Shown here: positions 1-14,050 of the stretch, one piece after another
How the letters are laid out: each line of letters starts with the position of its first letter
Numbering within the stretch: the first letter of the stretch is position 1
Assembly (NCBI GenBank): GCA_963788015.1
Contig: CAWBEY010000010.1
Span: 186,001 to 250,000, forward strand
Direction of reading: 5' to 3'
Origin: JBBRHH01 sp963788015
GTDB taxonomy: Bacteria > Planctomycetota > Phycisphaerae > Tepidisphaerales > Tepidisphaeraceae
DNA length: 64,000 nt
Made by a program: the position numbers and the translations under genes
The notes under the pieces: generated by a model
What the model saw: the letters and a program-made list of their open reading frames with translations, nothing else
The model's database searches: none
What the model was told of the DNA's origin: nothing

Positions 1-1328
1 TGGCACGATATCCACGATGCTCACCGGACGTCTCAGCCTCTCATTCAGCTGTCCGGCCGTGATTTCCTTCTCCGAACGGCTGATCACCACCGTCGCCACG
101 CCGTTGCCGATCAGGTTGGTGATCGCACGGCATTCGCTCATGAACCGATCAATCCCGATGAGCAGGGCCACCGATTGGATCGGAATGGTCGGCACCGCCG
201 CCAGCGTCGCGGCCAGTGTCACGAACCCCGCGCCGGTGACACCCGTTGCCCCCTTGGACGAGATCATCGCCACCACTAAAAGTGTGATCTGCTGCCCCAG
301 CGTCAGCGGCGTATCGGTGGCCTGCGCAAGAAGATGGCGGCCATCGTCATGTAGATGTTGGTCCCGTCCAGATTGAAGCTGTAACCCGTCGGAACCACAA
401 AACCGACCGTCGATTCCGCGCAGCCCAGCCGCCGAAGTTTCTCGCAGAATACCCGGCAGCGCCGTCTCCGAGGAGCTGGTGCCCAGCACCAGAAAGATCT
501 CTTCCTTGATGTAGTTGATGAACGTAAAAATGGAAAAACCCGGCCACCCGCGCGATCACGCCCAGGACGAGCACGACGAAAATCCCGGCCGTCGCATAGA
601 AGCCGATCATCAACGAGAGCAGCGGGCCAAGGGCCCGCAGGCCCTGGCTGCCGACTGTGAAAGCCATCGCCCCCAGCGCCGCCAGCGGGGCCACCTTCAC
701 GATGATGTGCATGATCCCGAAGAAGACCTTCTCGCCACGCTCCAGAAATTCCAGGACGGGTTTTCCGCGCTCTCCCATGAAGCCGACGGCGAAGGCAGAG
801 AGAATCGATACCAGAAGCACTTGAAGGATGTCGCCGGTGGCGAAAGCGTCAAAATACGATTTTGGGATGATGTTCAGAAAAAAGTCGGCCGTTGTCTGCG
901 CGTGGCCTTTTTCCGCGTAACTCTTGCCAATGGTCGGATCAAGCGTTAGCGGGTTGATATGAAAATTCGCGCCGGGCTTCCAGACGTTCACGACAATCAA
1001 GCCGATGATGAGGGCGAACGTGGAGACCACCTCGAAGTAGACGATGGTCTTTATTCCAAGCCGGCCAAGCTTCTTCTTGTCGGTCATGGACGCGATGCCG
1101 TGAACGACCGTGCAGAAGATGATCGGGGCGATGATCATCTTCACCAGCTTGATGAAACCATCGCCCAAGCGGCTTGAGCGACTTTCCAAAATTCGGGAAG
1201 AAGTAGCCGATGGCAATGCCCAGCGCGACGGCCATCAGCACCTGAACGTACAAGATCCGATACCAGGGCTTTCGCATGCCACGAGCCTCTGGTGTTCCGG
1301 CGTACTCCAGTGGTTGTGGTGTTGTCAT
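1..1328 (-). CDS. dctA: C4-dicarboxylate:cation symporter (DctA-like), 3' end cut by window
   Basis: This is an inner-membrane glutamate/C4-dicarboxylate symporter (DAACS family) that imports succinate, fumarate or malate with protons or sodium. Family hallmarks are spread over several frames: the serine-rich hairpin GTSSSETALP near 490-510, the TM7 motif SFNLDGTNIY near 365-395, and DRFMSECRAITNLIGN near 110-160 with the conserved Asp, Arg and Asn of TM8. The ATG at 1328 begins MTTPQP; it has no strong ribosome site, and an upstream in-frame GTG/ATG-type start at 1373 is possible. The reading frame breaks about four times (near 1165, 535, 450 and 330); each break fits a one-base change because the protein continues colinearly. 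The coding frame is still open at base 1, so the C-terminus lies outside the window. The family call is firm; substrate specificity is inferred. Confidence 0.85.
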
Positions 1329-1441
1329 GATGTGTGGTTCCGGACGGCGATGACTCCTCCTTCTAAACCACATTGCTGCTCGCCCGTCAACTGGCGTTCC
1401 GTCTTGTTTTCGACGGTTGCTCTGGGCGGCACCGGTCCAGA

Positions 1442-4400
1442 CTACGCGTTGGGTTCAAGATATTTCCTGACCTGCGCGACGAGCCCCTCCCAGTTTGCAA
1501 AAGCGGTTGCGTCGCCGCACATCTTATCCATCGCGTATTCCCCTAGATGACGATAGCTCTCGAACTGTGACTCGGTAAAAAATTGGTTGGCGGTTGTCTC
1601 GTGAGGAAACTCATCCTGCCCCTTCGCATAATTATAAATATCCACCGGTTCTTGTTCGTAGAGCGCGGGCTTGATGTAAATCAGGTGGCCATCCGGCGCA
1701 TTGATTAACGTTTTTGGAACAGTTGGATGCGGTACTTTATCCACCTCGGAGTAACGAATCGTCCCAAGCGCGCAGTATCGGCCGCCGGCCTCCTTCGAGC
1801 CCCTCGGGAAGATGCGGATCTTCGCCTCGAATTCGATGGGGATGCCCATGTCAATGTAGATTTTGCGCACGGCGTTGGCCAGGTCTTCGAAGCCAAAAGA
1901 GTTGTCCTGACCCGCGTCGCTGACGACGATGTAGCGGCAACGGCGAAGGACCATTTCGTAAAGGCCCAGGTTGTCGAAGTGCCCGCCGTCCGAGAGATAA
2001 ACGTACTTCTGCTGATCATCCGTCAATCCCAGCGCCTCCTGCGCAAGCAGCCACGCCGCGGCCTTGGGGTGGGCGTGGTGGTACGACTCGTCGCCTTTGG
2101 GGCCGGGATTTCCGGCCCACCATCCCGAGCGCACGTTGAGCAGGGCCATGATGAAGCCCAGCACGGGTGAGGAGTGATAGCCCATGTTCGGGCTCGCCGC
2201 CGCGCCGGACACCGCCACGGCCGTGCCCAGAGACGCAGGATTGTTTTCCGCCCCGTCCGCGACTGATCTGTCGGCTTCCGGCGGGCGAATGCCGCCGTAT
2301 TTGCTCGAATCGCGATAGCCGAGGCGCAGGTTGCCGCAATGTAACGGCGACGCCGTGAACGATTCGGCCTTTCGCTGCTGCCACGCGAGGTCATGCCCCG
2401 ACACCAGATTCAGCGCCATGTTCAGAACATGAAACGGCCTGCCGCCCCCGCATAGGGGATTTGTCGGGTTTTCCCTGGTTTCCCGGTTGGGGCTGGGCCA
2501 GATTTGATCCAGCGGAATATTGTCCAACGGGTCGAAGCCGGTGAATGGATTGGGATTTCCGTTTGGTTCGTGATGCGCCCAGGTAGGCGCGGATAATTCG
2601 ATCGCGATAGCTGCCGCTCAGGGAGAATTTGTTGATGGAAATCCAGCGCGAGATGACCAATCCGAATGTCGTGAGAAGCGCAGCCAGGACGATCCAGATA
2701 TGCCATCCGGTGCCGAAAAGCACTAGCCGGTGAGTGCTATCTTTAACATTCGGCGGAACCTCGGAGCTTGCACCCTTCCACCAACGATACACATTATCCA
2801 GGGAGTGACTGTCGAACGGTGCTGAGTGCGGACGCGCTGGTGCTGAGGCGGGCCCCAGGACCATTGGCGAAAGTGTCTCGTCACCGATGCTGACCAGAAG
2901 CGGGCGCAGGCCGGAATCTGTCGTCAGCCCCGGTCTGGGCCGCTCGAAGGGAATCGCCTCGTAGATCAACCTGCTGGTGAGCCATGACAACCCCGCACAG
3001 ATAAACAGGATGAAGATTGGCCCGATCAACGCCAGGCCATACTGCAAGATTTTGCCCGTCGATGGTGGCCCTGGCGGCTTGGTCGGCGTTGGCGGGGGTC
3101 TTGGAGCTGTAACCCGCGAGTGCCGAAAAGAGCGCGCTTCCCCCTCCCACGGCGGCGAACAAAGTTGGTAGCGCCGTCAACAAATCGGGCCCCCAGAGAA
3201 CCAGCGGCGCAACGGTTAGCCACAGAAGAACCGCGATCAATACCCAGGCCCCTTTTCGCACCACCATTCACGATCGATGTCCTGCATCAACGTGCTGGCC
3301 AGCCCTACATACAGCACGCCGGAAAGCATGAAGAGGGCCGCATACAGGGGCGGGGCGAAACAGGCGTACATCAGTGGGTCCCGCAAAAATGCCCACTGAC
3401 TTACCCACGTGCCAATCGCGCCAGCGATGCTGCCGGCCACAATGACGTACAGAAAACGACTTACCGCAGTCCCGCGACCAGCCACCTTCGGCGGATTTTG
3501 CTTGCGATTGATAGCGTAAATCAGCAGAGCGACCAAAAATACACCTGCCGCAAACGCCGGGATCATCCACCAATAAACGGGTGGAACCGGGTCTTTTGGA
3601 TTTGACGGATGCAATCTCCACCACCAGAAGAGCGACAAGAGGAAACCGGAAGCCAGGAGCGGCGCCCAGAAGTGCCGGAGGAACCTGGTTTGATCGTTGG
3701 CGGGATTGGGCTTCAACTCGTTGCTGGGCATCCAGGCGAGGGCATACACCACCGACTGCACAAGTGCGACCACGCCAAAACAAAGGACCGACCATCGCGC
3801 GGCAGTTCCCCACCGGGCGCTGTTCGCGACGTGCGACGCCAGCGCTGCCACATAGATCCGCGGCACCATCAGGACAGCAACGAGAAGCGGTATCAGCACC
3901 AGCCAGTTAAGCAGCAGGTTCCGGAAGTAAATGGCCACCAGCGTCCACGTATCGGCCGAGAAAAGCCCCAGGCGCGGGCTGAGGTAACTGCTGTACTCGC
4001 GGAGGTGGCGGATTGGCTCGGGCTCGGGGCAGAGCGTGCGGCCCGGATCGGTGGGTTTGGCCAATTCGCCCACCACCATCTTCGTGCCGCCGGGCTCACG
4101 GTTGATCCACGCGGTGAGCCAACTGCCGATGAACCCGCCGCCCGAGACGGTGGAGAGATAATCGAACTTGTCGAGCAGGCCATGTTTTGCGAGGCTCTGA
4201 AGCACACCCAGTGCAAACGTCGCGCTGCGAATGCCGCCGCCCGAAAGGCACAAGGCCGAGCGGGGAAGACCACTCAAATCCGCCGGTTTATTTTCATTGT
4301 GCGGCGGAAATTTGTCCGATCCTTCCGCCGTGCCCAGGGCATGAATATCGCGGTACAAGATCGCCAGCTGCCGCCGATTTTCATTCAATTCACGCGTGCG

Positions 4401-4640
4401 CAGGTCGAGTCCCGCCTCGCCCGCATTCGCAGGCGCAACCACCTCAGCGGCGCTGGAGGGCGGGATGGGGTGAAGCGCTTCAAACTCTCTTCTTAACACC
4501 TTCCACAGAAGAAACCGGTCTGACATTTCGACCCCTTCATAAAGTGCAGTTTCGGCGAGGCAGGCGCGGCCAAGCTCTCTACAGTCCGCAATGTAATCGA
4601 ACAAACGGCATAAACCGAATAATCGGTTCAGTCGCGACAT
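1442..4640 (-). CDS. Large patatin-like phospholipase with a multi-TM insertion
   Basis: This is a predicted lipid acyl hydrolase of the patatin family, about 1,065 residues once three frame breaks (near 3245, 3050 and 2560) are bridged. The N-terminal part carries the oxyanion motif GGGIRSA (residues about 134-140) and the nucleophile motif STVSGGGFIGSW (Ser about 166, codon near 4145). The catalytic Asp is in LSDGGHFDNLGLYE (near 1976-2005). Between nucleophile and Asp lie some 550 residues rich in hydrophobic helices, such as LLNWLVLIPLLVAVLMVP, so the catalytic half-sites flank a membrane domain. Large bacterial patatins with this arrangement are known, but their substrates are not. ATG 4640 was chosen because it gives the longest frame; ATG 4526 (MSDRFLLW) has an AAGGGG just upstream and is an alternative. 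It is a single-gene unit divergent from the sigma factor. Confidence 0.85.
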
Positions 4641-4714
4641 TCGACCCTACCTCACAAATGCTGGAGCCTCGGAGGCAATTTTCGGAAAACGTTCAAAAGT
4701 GTTAGCATCTTGAC

Positions 4715-5445
4715 GTGCCCGCCCGCCGCTCCAACTCGTCCACTCATCGTTATTCGCAACACTTCGCCACGACTCAATGGAGCGTCGTTATCGCGGCCGG
4801 CACGATCGGTAGCGATGCGAAAGCGCCTTAGCCGATCTGTGCGGGAGGTACTGGTATCCGCTCTACATCTTCGTGCGTCGCCAAATCCGCGATGTGCATG
4901 AGGCCCAGGATCTCACGCAGGCGTTCTTTACCCACCTCCTTGAGAAGCATGCCATCGCCCGTGCCGACCGGGATCGTGGGCGCTTTCGCACATTCCTCCT
5001 CACGGCATTGAAAAATTTCCTCGCCAACGAGTGGCAAAAGGCGGCCGCTGAAAAACGCGGCGGCGGCAAATCCCCTCTTTCCTTCGACTTTGACTCAGGC
5101 GAGTCGCGTTATCAAATTGAGCCCTCCCACGATCTCACGCCAGAAAAACTCTTCGAGCGTCGCTGGGTCCTGACGCTGCTCGACCGAGTCCTGGAAACCC
5201 TGCAAGCCGAACTGGCCGCCGCGGGCAAACCGGATAATTTCCAACACCTCAAAACCTGCATCACCGGCCAATCGTCTGAGAACGAACTCCAGCGTGCCGC
5301 CGACGCCCTGCACATCACCCCCGCCGCCGCTAAACAAGCCGCCTACCGCTTACGAAAACGGTATCGCCAGTTATTTCGCGAAGAAGTCGCCCGCACCGTC
5401 GCCGACGAAGCAGAGGTGGACGACGAAATTGGGCGCACTTCTTAA
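4715..5445 (+). CDS. ECF-type RNA polymerase sigma factor (planctomycete kinase-linked type)
   Basis: This is an RNA polymerase sigma-70 family protein of the extracytoplasmic-function class. The region-2 core reads YWYPLYIFVRRQIRD then EAQDLTQAFFTHLLEK, a typical sequence of sigma factors that sit beside Ser/Thr kinases in Planctomycetota and Verrucomicrobiota. The C-terminal region-4 helix-turn-helix is near ADALHITPAAAKQAAYRLRKRY. The family N-terminus (VPARRSN...ATTQWSVVIAA) starts at a GTG at 4715 in another frame that hits a TAG at 4829-4831. One missing base near 4825 would join the two parts, so the first ATG-type start seen downstream at 4873 is an artefact. The kinase gene follows 86 bp downstream, implying that kinase and sigma factor act in one signalling circuit. 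Confidence 0.83.
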
Positions 5446-5531
5446 GACCCTGGGCAATTGATCCCAACGGCCGTGTTACCCGTCCCGGCCGATCCTGTAC
5501 TAAAGGCAGACCCTTCCAACGGAGACATGCC

Positions 5532-7703
<2,172 letters not shown>

Positions 7704-7707
7704 CCGC

Positions 7708-9112
7708 TCAAATCAGCCCCGCCGTCCCCGTCTCAATGGGCGCGCCAACATAATCCCGCGGATCGGTCACATGCCCCGTCAGCGCACTCGCGGCCACCGT
7801 CAGCGGCGACGCCAGGTAGACCGCGCTCTTGGTCGATCCCATGCGGCCCGGAAAATTCCGGTTGGTCGTGCTGATGCAAACCTCCGTCGCATTCAACCGC
7901 CCAAACGTATCGCTCGGCCCGCCAAGGCAAGCCCCGCAACCGCTCGCGCCCACCATGCATCCAGCGTCCACCAGCACGTCCTCGATCGACTTCTCGTTCC
8001 CCTCTCGCAGCGCCGCGCAGGTTCAATCGCTTCATGTCCGCATGAACTTCCGTCGAGCCGGGAACCACGAAGGTCTCGATCTTCACCTGGTTCCCTTTAA
8101 GAATGTTGGCCGCGAAAATCATGTCGGTGATCTTGCCGCCGGTACACGAGCCGATGTACGCCCGATCCAGCTTCACGTCACGGCAGTTGTAGGCCGTGTC
8201 CTTGTTGTCTGGCGAATGTGGCTTGGCCACCATCGGCTCCATCGTCGACAAATCCCACGCATGCTCGAAAGTATACTCAGCAGCGGGATCTTCCCGCACC
8301 ACGTCCCAGTTCTTCACGTTCGACCGATTTCGCACATAATTCAGCGTCTTCTCATCCACGTCGCACACGCCATTTTTCCCACCCGCCTCAATGGCCATGT
8401 TCGTGAGCGTCATCCGGTCTTCGAGTGTCAGCGAAGAAATCCCTTCGCCGGTAAAATACATGCTGCGATAAGTCGCTCCATCCACGCCGATCTCGCCGAT
8501 GACGGCGAGGATCAAATCCTTGGCCGTGAGATAGGCTGGGATCTCGCCGTCAAAAGCGAACTTCATCGTCGGCGGCACCTTGAGCCACAGCTTCCCCGTC
8601 CCCAGCACAAAGGCCGCATCGGTGTTGCCGATGCCGGTCGCAAGTTGTCCAAACGCGCCGGCCGTGCAGGTATGGCTGTCCGTCCCCAGCAAAATCTCGC
8701 CCGGCCGTACGTGCCCCTCCTCCGGCAGCGCCTTATGACACACGCCCTTGTAGTTGGTCTTGGTCGGGTCCTTGTACGGGTTGGGCATTCCCGGCTCGTT
8801 CTTCACGAACTCCGGATCGTAATAATATTTCAGGCCCTGCTCGCGCACAAAATCCCGCAACGTCTGCACGTTGCGATGACACTTCTGGTCGGCCGTGAAG
8901 ATGTAGTGATCGGGGATGATCACCACTTTGTTGGGGTCCCACACCTTGGCATCCCGCCCGAACTTCTCATGAAAAATTCCGATCGTCCCCGGCCCGCACA
9001 CGTCGTGCGTCATCAAAACGTCAATGTCCACCCAGATATTTTCACCTGGCTCAACGCGCGTCTTCCCACTGTGCTTCGCCAGAATCTGTTCGGTTATCGT
9101 CATGCCGGCCAT
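7708..9112 (-). CDS. leuC: 3-isopropylmalate dehydratase large subunit / homoaconitase-like
   Basis: This is a [4Fe-4S] hydro-lyase of the aconitase superfamily; the LeuC type isomerises 2- to 3-isopropylmalate in leucine synthesis. The cluster ligands are visible as Cys in GTDSHTCTAGAFGQ, GSCTGGKITD and SGCGACLG. The first two are in the frame from ATG 9112; the last is in a second frame after a break near 8025, so the gene is reconstructed to the stop at 7708. GAGGAG lies nine bases before ATG 9112, which supports that start over the ATG at 9103. No leuD (small subunit) is adjacent within the window. Homoaconitase or another LeuC-like paralogue cannot be ruled out from sequence alone. Confidence 0.85.
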
Positions 9113-9244
9113 CGCAATATACTCCTCGCTGAAATTCGACAGAAGACGGAGTATAGCGATCGCGACGTCCGCTTTCTATCGCGGTAATTGAATGGTCCGC
9201 CCCGGCATCTCGGAGTTTTGCGGCTGCTCGCGTGGCTTCGTCAC

Positions 9245-12200
9245 TCACTTCCCAACCGGCCCAACCGCTGAATCATCCGGAAGACGCCAGATCAGGATCG
9301 CCTTCTCCGCGGCCGGCGGCTTCAACTGCACAATGGCCGCGAAACGACTATCCCGTGAAATGCTGATCAGGTTCGTGAATTTCACATCGCTCTCTGGACT
9401 TGAATAGATGCTCTTTGAAGTTGCAATATCGATCACGCCAAGCCGCGATTTGTTAAATAGAACCACCCCGCGCCGCCCATCCGGAGTGAAAACAAGCCTC
9501 TCAATCGAGTTCACCCCACCCACGCGATAAACCCGCTCGCCGCTCGCGGCGTCGTAAATGGATGATGCCAGCCAGTCGTGCACAAAAACATGTTTCCCAT
9601 CCGCCGACCATTCCGGAACCTGCGCGTGAGGCCGATCCCGAAACAGCTCCGTCTCGGCCTGCGACTGCCAGTCCCAAATCAGCGCCGCACCTTTGTTCTC
9701 CTCATCGTTGACAATCAACACCGCCTCTCCATCGGGCCTCAGCAGCGCCGACATTTTCTTAAAGTTATGTGCCGCTCCTTTCCAGGTGCTCAGGAGTTTC
9801 TTGCCGTCTCCGCTATACATCTTGAGATCGGTGTCTGACTGCATCAGGAGCTTGCTGCCAAAGTCTGAAAACGTCACGTTCGTCGCTGTCTCGCCTGACA
9901 GAAAAGCAGTACGGCTTTGAGTCTTGACATCCACCTGCGTCACGGTTCCGTCATCGCCGCGAACGATAACTTTTGCCCCATCTGGAGTGACGGCGATCGG
10001 CACTCCAGCGGCATCCGGAATCTTCGTCAACGTGCCTCCAGTGGTCGTGTCGTACACCGTCCCCCAACACGCCAGCACGCCGCTCTCCATGGCGGTGGCC
10101 CAGCGCTTACGCCGATCCCCGAAACGAAACAGCTCCTTGTCTGCGGCCGGGTCCAGCACCCGAACAAACGAATCCGTGCAGCCAGCTAAAAGCCGGCCGT
10201 CCGGCAAAAAGTTCAACCGCCATGGTTCCTCGGACGGCCCCAATGGAACGCGATGCACCAGCCCAGGTGTATCGGGAAAGACCGCCAGAAGCGACGGAAC
10301 GTAATCAACCCGCACGTCGCTCACCCAGAATTTCCCGGCCGAACCGTCAACAAAAAAATCCAGCGCCGGCTGCCTCACCCCCTTAAGCGGCAGCGCCACG
10401 TCTGCTGAAAATCGCGTCCATTCATGGACCGCGCTCGCGTCAGCGATTCGTTGCCAATGAGCGGCTCCGTTGGCTGCATTGTTCCGCTGCACAACTACCG
10501 ACGCCCCTCCAGCAAAATCCGGCGAGGTCTTGAATGCGCCCGTGATATGGAGAGTCCCGTCTGAGGGGCACTTGAAGAATTGCTGCACCACCGCTCGGAC
10601 CGGGCCCTGCGCCACGGTCATACACAGCGAAGCCGGTGCGACGGGTGAATCGCCCGCCTCGCGAGCAAGGATAATCTTTCCGGCCTCCAGATGCAGGTCC
10701 CAGTCGTCGGGCTTTTCGGCGCCAGCGGCGAAGTTGCCGTTCTTGATCAGGCTGGGTCCGGCCGCGCTGCCCGGCGGTAAATATTCCACCTTCAATTCGT
10801 CTAACCATGCCTTCCCTGAATCTGCCTTGAAGTAATACTTCAGCTCAGGCCGGTTCGTGCCGTCCAGGGGCAGCGGGATATCCTTCGAGAAGCGCGTCCA
10901 TTCGTGACTGCTGGCAGCTTCGGCAACCACTAGAAAGGTCACCGCCTTATGCAAAGCATCGGTTCTTTGGACCACGATGCTTGCGCGGCCATTGAAGTTG
11001 CTCGACGTTTTACACAGACCACTCACGCGCAACGTGCCGCTCTGAGGAGCTTCAAAATATTGACTGACTCCGCCGTTGGTCTGTTCCTGATCAATCGAAG
11101 CGCTCAGAGACGCTGGACCCACTGCAAAATCCGTCACGTCGCGCGTCATCGTCAGTTTGCCGCGCAGCCCATCGGCAATCGCCCAGTTGTCGGGCGTCTC
11201 CTTCCCATCCGTAAAGTTGCCGTTCTTGATCAATTGCACAGCCCCTCCAGCGGGGGAGGCTTCGCGGGTAAGAGAGCCGTGTCCGGTAACCTCAACGATC
11301 GTCGCCTTCGTGAACAACGTCGCTTTCCCCGCTCCAATGCCAATGCCGTTGGGGCCTGTGTCAAATCCGTCCCATGGCGTTAAATCAGTGTAATCCGTCT
11401 TAATTTCGCGAATCAACTTGCCGTCCAGATACGCGCCAACCGTGTCCTTCCGCACTTTCACAAGCGATGTATACCGGCGACCCGCCACAAGCCGCGGCTT
11501 CTGGCCCACGCGCGTCTCGTTCTCATCGGGTTTTTTCCCGCGGTAAAGCCCAAAGCCGCTGACACTGTTGCCGTAGCCGGTCGCCAGCCACAAAAAACGG
11601 GACGAGCCATGGCTGAGCAATTGGGAAACACTTTCTGGCTCATCACATACAAATTCTACCTGAAAATCATATTCATCCGGCACTTGGTACGGCAGCCGAA
11701 GGGTTACGCCCCACCCCCCTTCGCACTTAATCCCCTCCGCAGTCCGGCTCCACTCCCCGCGCGTGGCGTCCGCCTTCGGATCCACCAACGCCAGAAGGTC
11801 CACCACCTTGCCCTGCCCCTTGTCCTCGGCCGCCGCCACGCCGATGCGAGCCTCCACCGCCGCTTTATCCGCCCCGGCCAAACCTGGCAACGCCTGCTGA
11901 TACAGTGCGCGAGCGTGGCTCTGCATATTTGATTTCGCGGGGCCCGCTTGTTTCTCCGCTAAATCCCACCATCCATTGCCCAGTTGCATCAATACCTTCG
12001 CATCACTGGGTTTGCCCAATTCCTTCGCCGCCAAATCCTTCAAAGCCGCGTCTGATCCTTTGGCCAGCAATGGCAATGCTTGCACCCAATCTCCTTGAAC
12101 CAATCCCGCCTGCCGACCCACCGTTAGATTGGCGGCGGCGTCGTTCGGATCAGTTTTCAGGATCTGCCGCGCCGCGTGAATCCGCTGCAGCTCCACCACC

Positions 12201-13792
12201 TCCGCGCGCTTGGCCTGCACCTTGGTCACCACCGGCAGTTGCTTGCTCTTATTTGCCACTGCCTCGGCCACCGTCAATACCTTCTGTGCCGCGCCGAAGT
12301 TTTCGGCTGCAAGGAGGGGAGCAAGCAACTCGAGCCCACTGTCAACTACCGCTGGCGCCGCCTCTGCCCCCGCCATTGGCGCGGCGGCCGTATACGCCGT
12401 CCCGCGCATCTCGGGCGCATCAATCACAAACTCCTGATCCATCGCACCAATGGCCGCGAAGGCCGTCTCCAGATCGCCCGCGTAAGCGGCGAGATCGCGC
12501 GCTTCTCGAAAGCTGACAAACCGTGCAACCGCATCATTCGAGGTGGCCACCCCTTGCTTGAGCAGTTTCTTCGCGAGCGCCGCCTTCCCAGCGACGCTGT
12601 GATCCGCATATTCGGTGTTGAAAAGTTTCTTGATCGTCTGCTCCGCCCGGTGCTGCTCTGACGCCGGCGGAACCGCCTGCTTTCCTGCGGCCGCCGTCAC
12701 CTCCGGCTTCTCGGCGCCCGGGCCGCCCGCCGCCTCGCCCCGACGAAGCGCAACCGCCAGAGTGACGCCGATCAATGCGACCATCGCCGCCCAGGTCAGC
12801 TTGCCCATGAGCCCTTGTCCTTTCAGGAGCGAAACAATCACCTGCGAAACGCTGCGCCCAGGCAAAGTCGCTCCGGTGCCAGCGCACTTCGACTCGCCCG
12901 TCGCCATCAGCAGCCCATCCAGATCCGCCAGAAGCTGCGAGGCCGATGCGTAACGATCCTCCGGCGACTTCTGGCTTCCCTTGGCGAGAATCTTCGCCAG
13001 GCCCTTTGGCAGGCCGGCCACGTCTTTGCTGACATCCGGGAACGCCTCGTGACAATGCTGGTACATCAAAGACGAAATATCCCGTCCCGTAAACGGAAGC
13101 TTCCCGGTCATTAACTGGTAATAGCTGCAAATGAGCGAATACAGGTCCGAGCGAGCATCGACCGGCTCGCCACGGCATTGCTCGGGCGACATGTATGCAG
13201 GCGAACCAAGCAGCGTTCCAGGCTGCGCCAGCGTCCCTTCAACGTCCGCCGAATCTGAGTGGGCCAGCCCAAAATCCACCACCTTCACCAACCCCCGCGA
13301 CGAGCGCATCATGTTCGAAGGCTTGATGTCCCGATGCACCAAACCGGCGGCGTGCGCCACTTCAATCCCGGCGGCCGCATCCCGGATCGCCAGCGTCGCC
13401 TCCCGCCATGGCAGGTTCCCCTTCTTGCGCAACTCGTCCGCCAGACTCCCCCCCTCGACGTACTCCATCGCTATGAAGCATCGGCCATCCTTCCGGCTCA
13501 CCCCAAAGATGGTCACGATATTTGGATGATTCAGCTTCGCCGTGGCGCGTGCTTCCCTCAAGAAATCGCCCAGCCGCCGTTCATCCGCCGCGATCTCCGG
13601 TTTCAGCAACTTGAGTGCAACATCCCGGTCCAGCAACCGGTCATGTGCCAGCCAGACTTCTCCCATTGCCCCTTCTCCAACCTTGTGGCGAAGGATGTAA
13701 TTGCCGATCTTCGGCGTCGATGGGGGAGGCAGCGTGGCCGATGGATCAACGTGGCTTTGCGTCTGCGGGCTTTGATTTCGCGGCTGTACCAT
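9245..13792 (-). CDS. Giant Ser/Thr kinase with jelly-roll, paired CBM-like and beta-propeller ectodomain
   Basis: This is an intact receptor-like kinase of 1,515 residues. The cytoplasmic kinase spans about residues 30-300 with GEGAMGEVWLA, VALKLLK, HRDIKPSN, DFGLAHS and GSPAYMSPEQ. One TM helix (LTWAAMVALIGVTLAVAL) is near residues 331-349. Outside the membrane, residues about 380-655 form a helical domain that also occurs in the secreted protein at 53152-54684. Then come a concanavalin/DUF1080-like jelly roll (about 700-830), two tandem carbohydrate-binding-like beta domains, each with a KNGNF opening and HEWTRFS near the end (about 850-1170), and WD-like repeats to the C-terminus. ATG 13792 (MVQPRNQ) is preferred; an in-frame GTG at 13876 would add 28 residues. 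Ligand and targets are unknown; sugar or surface sensing is inferred. Confidence 0.9.
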   Translation of the reverse strand: MVQPRNQSPQTQSHVDPSATLPPPSTPKIGNYILRHKVGEGAMGEVWLAHDRLLDRDVALKLLKPEIAADERRLGDFLREARATAKLNHPNIVTIFGVSRKDGRCFIAMEYVEGGSLADELRKKGNLPWREATLAIRDAAAGIEVAHAAGLVHRDIKPSNMMRSSRGLVKVVDFGLAHSDSADVEGTLAQPGTLLGSPAYMSPEQCRGEPVDARSDLYSLICSYYQLMTGKLPFTGRDISSLMYQHCHEAFPDVSKDVAGLPKGLAKILAKGSQKSPEDRYASASQLLADLDGLLMATGESKCAGTGATLPGRSVSQVIVSLLKGQGLMGKLTWAAMVALIGVTLAVALRRGEAAGGPGAEKPEVTAAAGKQAVPPASEQHRAEQTIKKLFNTEYADHSVAGKAALAKKLLKQGVATSNDAVARFVSFREARDLAAYAGDLETAFAAIGAMDQEFVIDAPEMRGTAYTAAAPMAGAEAAPAVVDSGLELLAPLLAAENFGAAQKVLTVAEAVANKSKQLPVVTKVQAKRAEVVELQRIHAARQILKTDPNDAAANLTVGRQAGLVQGDWVQALPLLAKGSDAALKDLAAKELGKPSDAKVLMQLGNGWWDLAEKQAGPAKSNMQSHARALYQQALPGLAGADKAAVEARIGVAAAEDKGQGKVVDLLALVDPKADATRGEWSRTAEGIKCEGGWGVTLRLPYQVPDEYDFQVEFVCDEPESVSQLLSHGSSRFLWLATGYGNSVSGFGLYRGKKPDENETRVGQKPRLVAGRRYTSLVKVRKDTVGAYLDGKLIREIKTDYTDLTPWDGFDTGPNGIGIGAGKATLFTKATIVEVTGHGSLTREASPAGGAVQLIKNGNFTDGKETPDNWAIADGLRGKLTMTRDVTDFAVGPASLSASIDQEQTNGGVSQYFEAPQSGTLRVSGLCKTSSNFNGRASIVVQRTDALHKAVTFLVVAEAASSHEWTRFSKDIPLPLDGTNRPELKYYFKADSGKAWLDELKVEYLPPGSAAGPSLIKNGNFAAGAEKPDDWDLHLEAGKIILAREAGDSPVAPASLCMTVAQGPVRAVVQQFFKCPSDGTLHITGAFKTSPDFAGGASVVVQRNNAANGAAHWQRIADASAVHEWTRFSADVALPLKGVRQPALDFFVDGSAGKFWVSDVRVDYVPSLLAVFPDTPGLVHRVPLGPSEEPWRLNFLPDGRLLAGCTDSFVRVLDPAADKELFRFGDRRKRWATAMESGVLACWGTVYDTTTGGTLTKIPDAAGVPIAVTPDGAKVIVRGDDGTVTQVDVKTQSRTAFLSGETATNVTFSDFGSKLLMQSDTDLKMYSGDGKKLLSTWKGAAHNFKKMSALLRPDGEAVLIVNDEENKGAALIWDWQSQAETELFRDRPHAQVPEWSADGKHVFVHDWLASSIYDAASGERVYRVGGVNSIERLVFTPDGRRGVVLFNKSRLGVIDIATSKSIYSSPESDVKFTNLISISRDSRFAAIVQLKPPAAEKAILIWRLPDDSAVGPVGK

Positions 13793-14050
13793 AAGACTCG
13801 CCCCGACAATGATCACCCCGTCGCCGCAGAGACACAAACCCGCGCTGCGCAGATAATCCTCCGAGAATCTGGCCACAATATTTCAGAGACACTTCAACCA
13901 CAACGACAATCAGCGATTTTGCTCTTGGATGGCTGCAATTCGCGCTAACTTTCATCATGCCGTCATGTAAAAGTAATCAGACGTGGCAAGGTTTGGACCG
14001 CTCCGACCTTCGCAAACCTCCCTCCTTTCCTGTAAAAACCCCCGCACCTC

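Noticed and set aside
1705..2384. Long antisense open frames opposite or beside the patatin gene
   Set aside because: They lack ribosome sites and family motifs and are Arg/Ser-rich shadows of the patatin frames, as expected in high-GC DNA.
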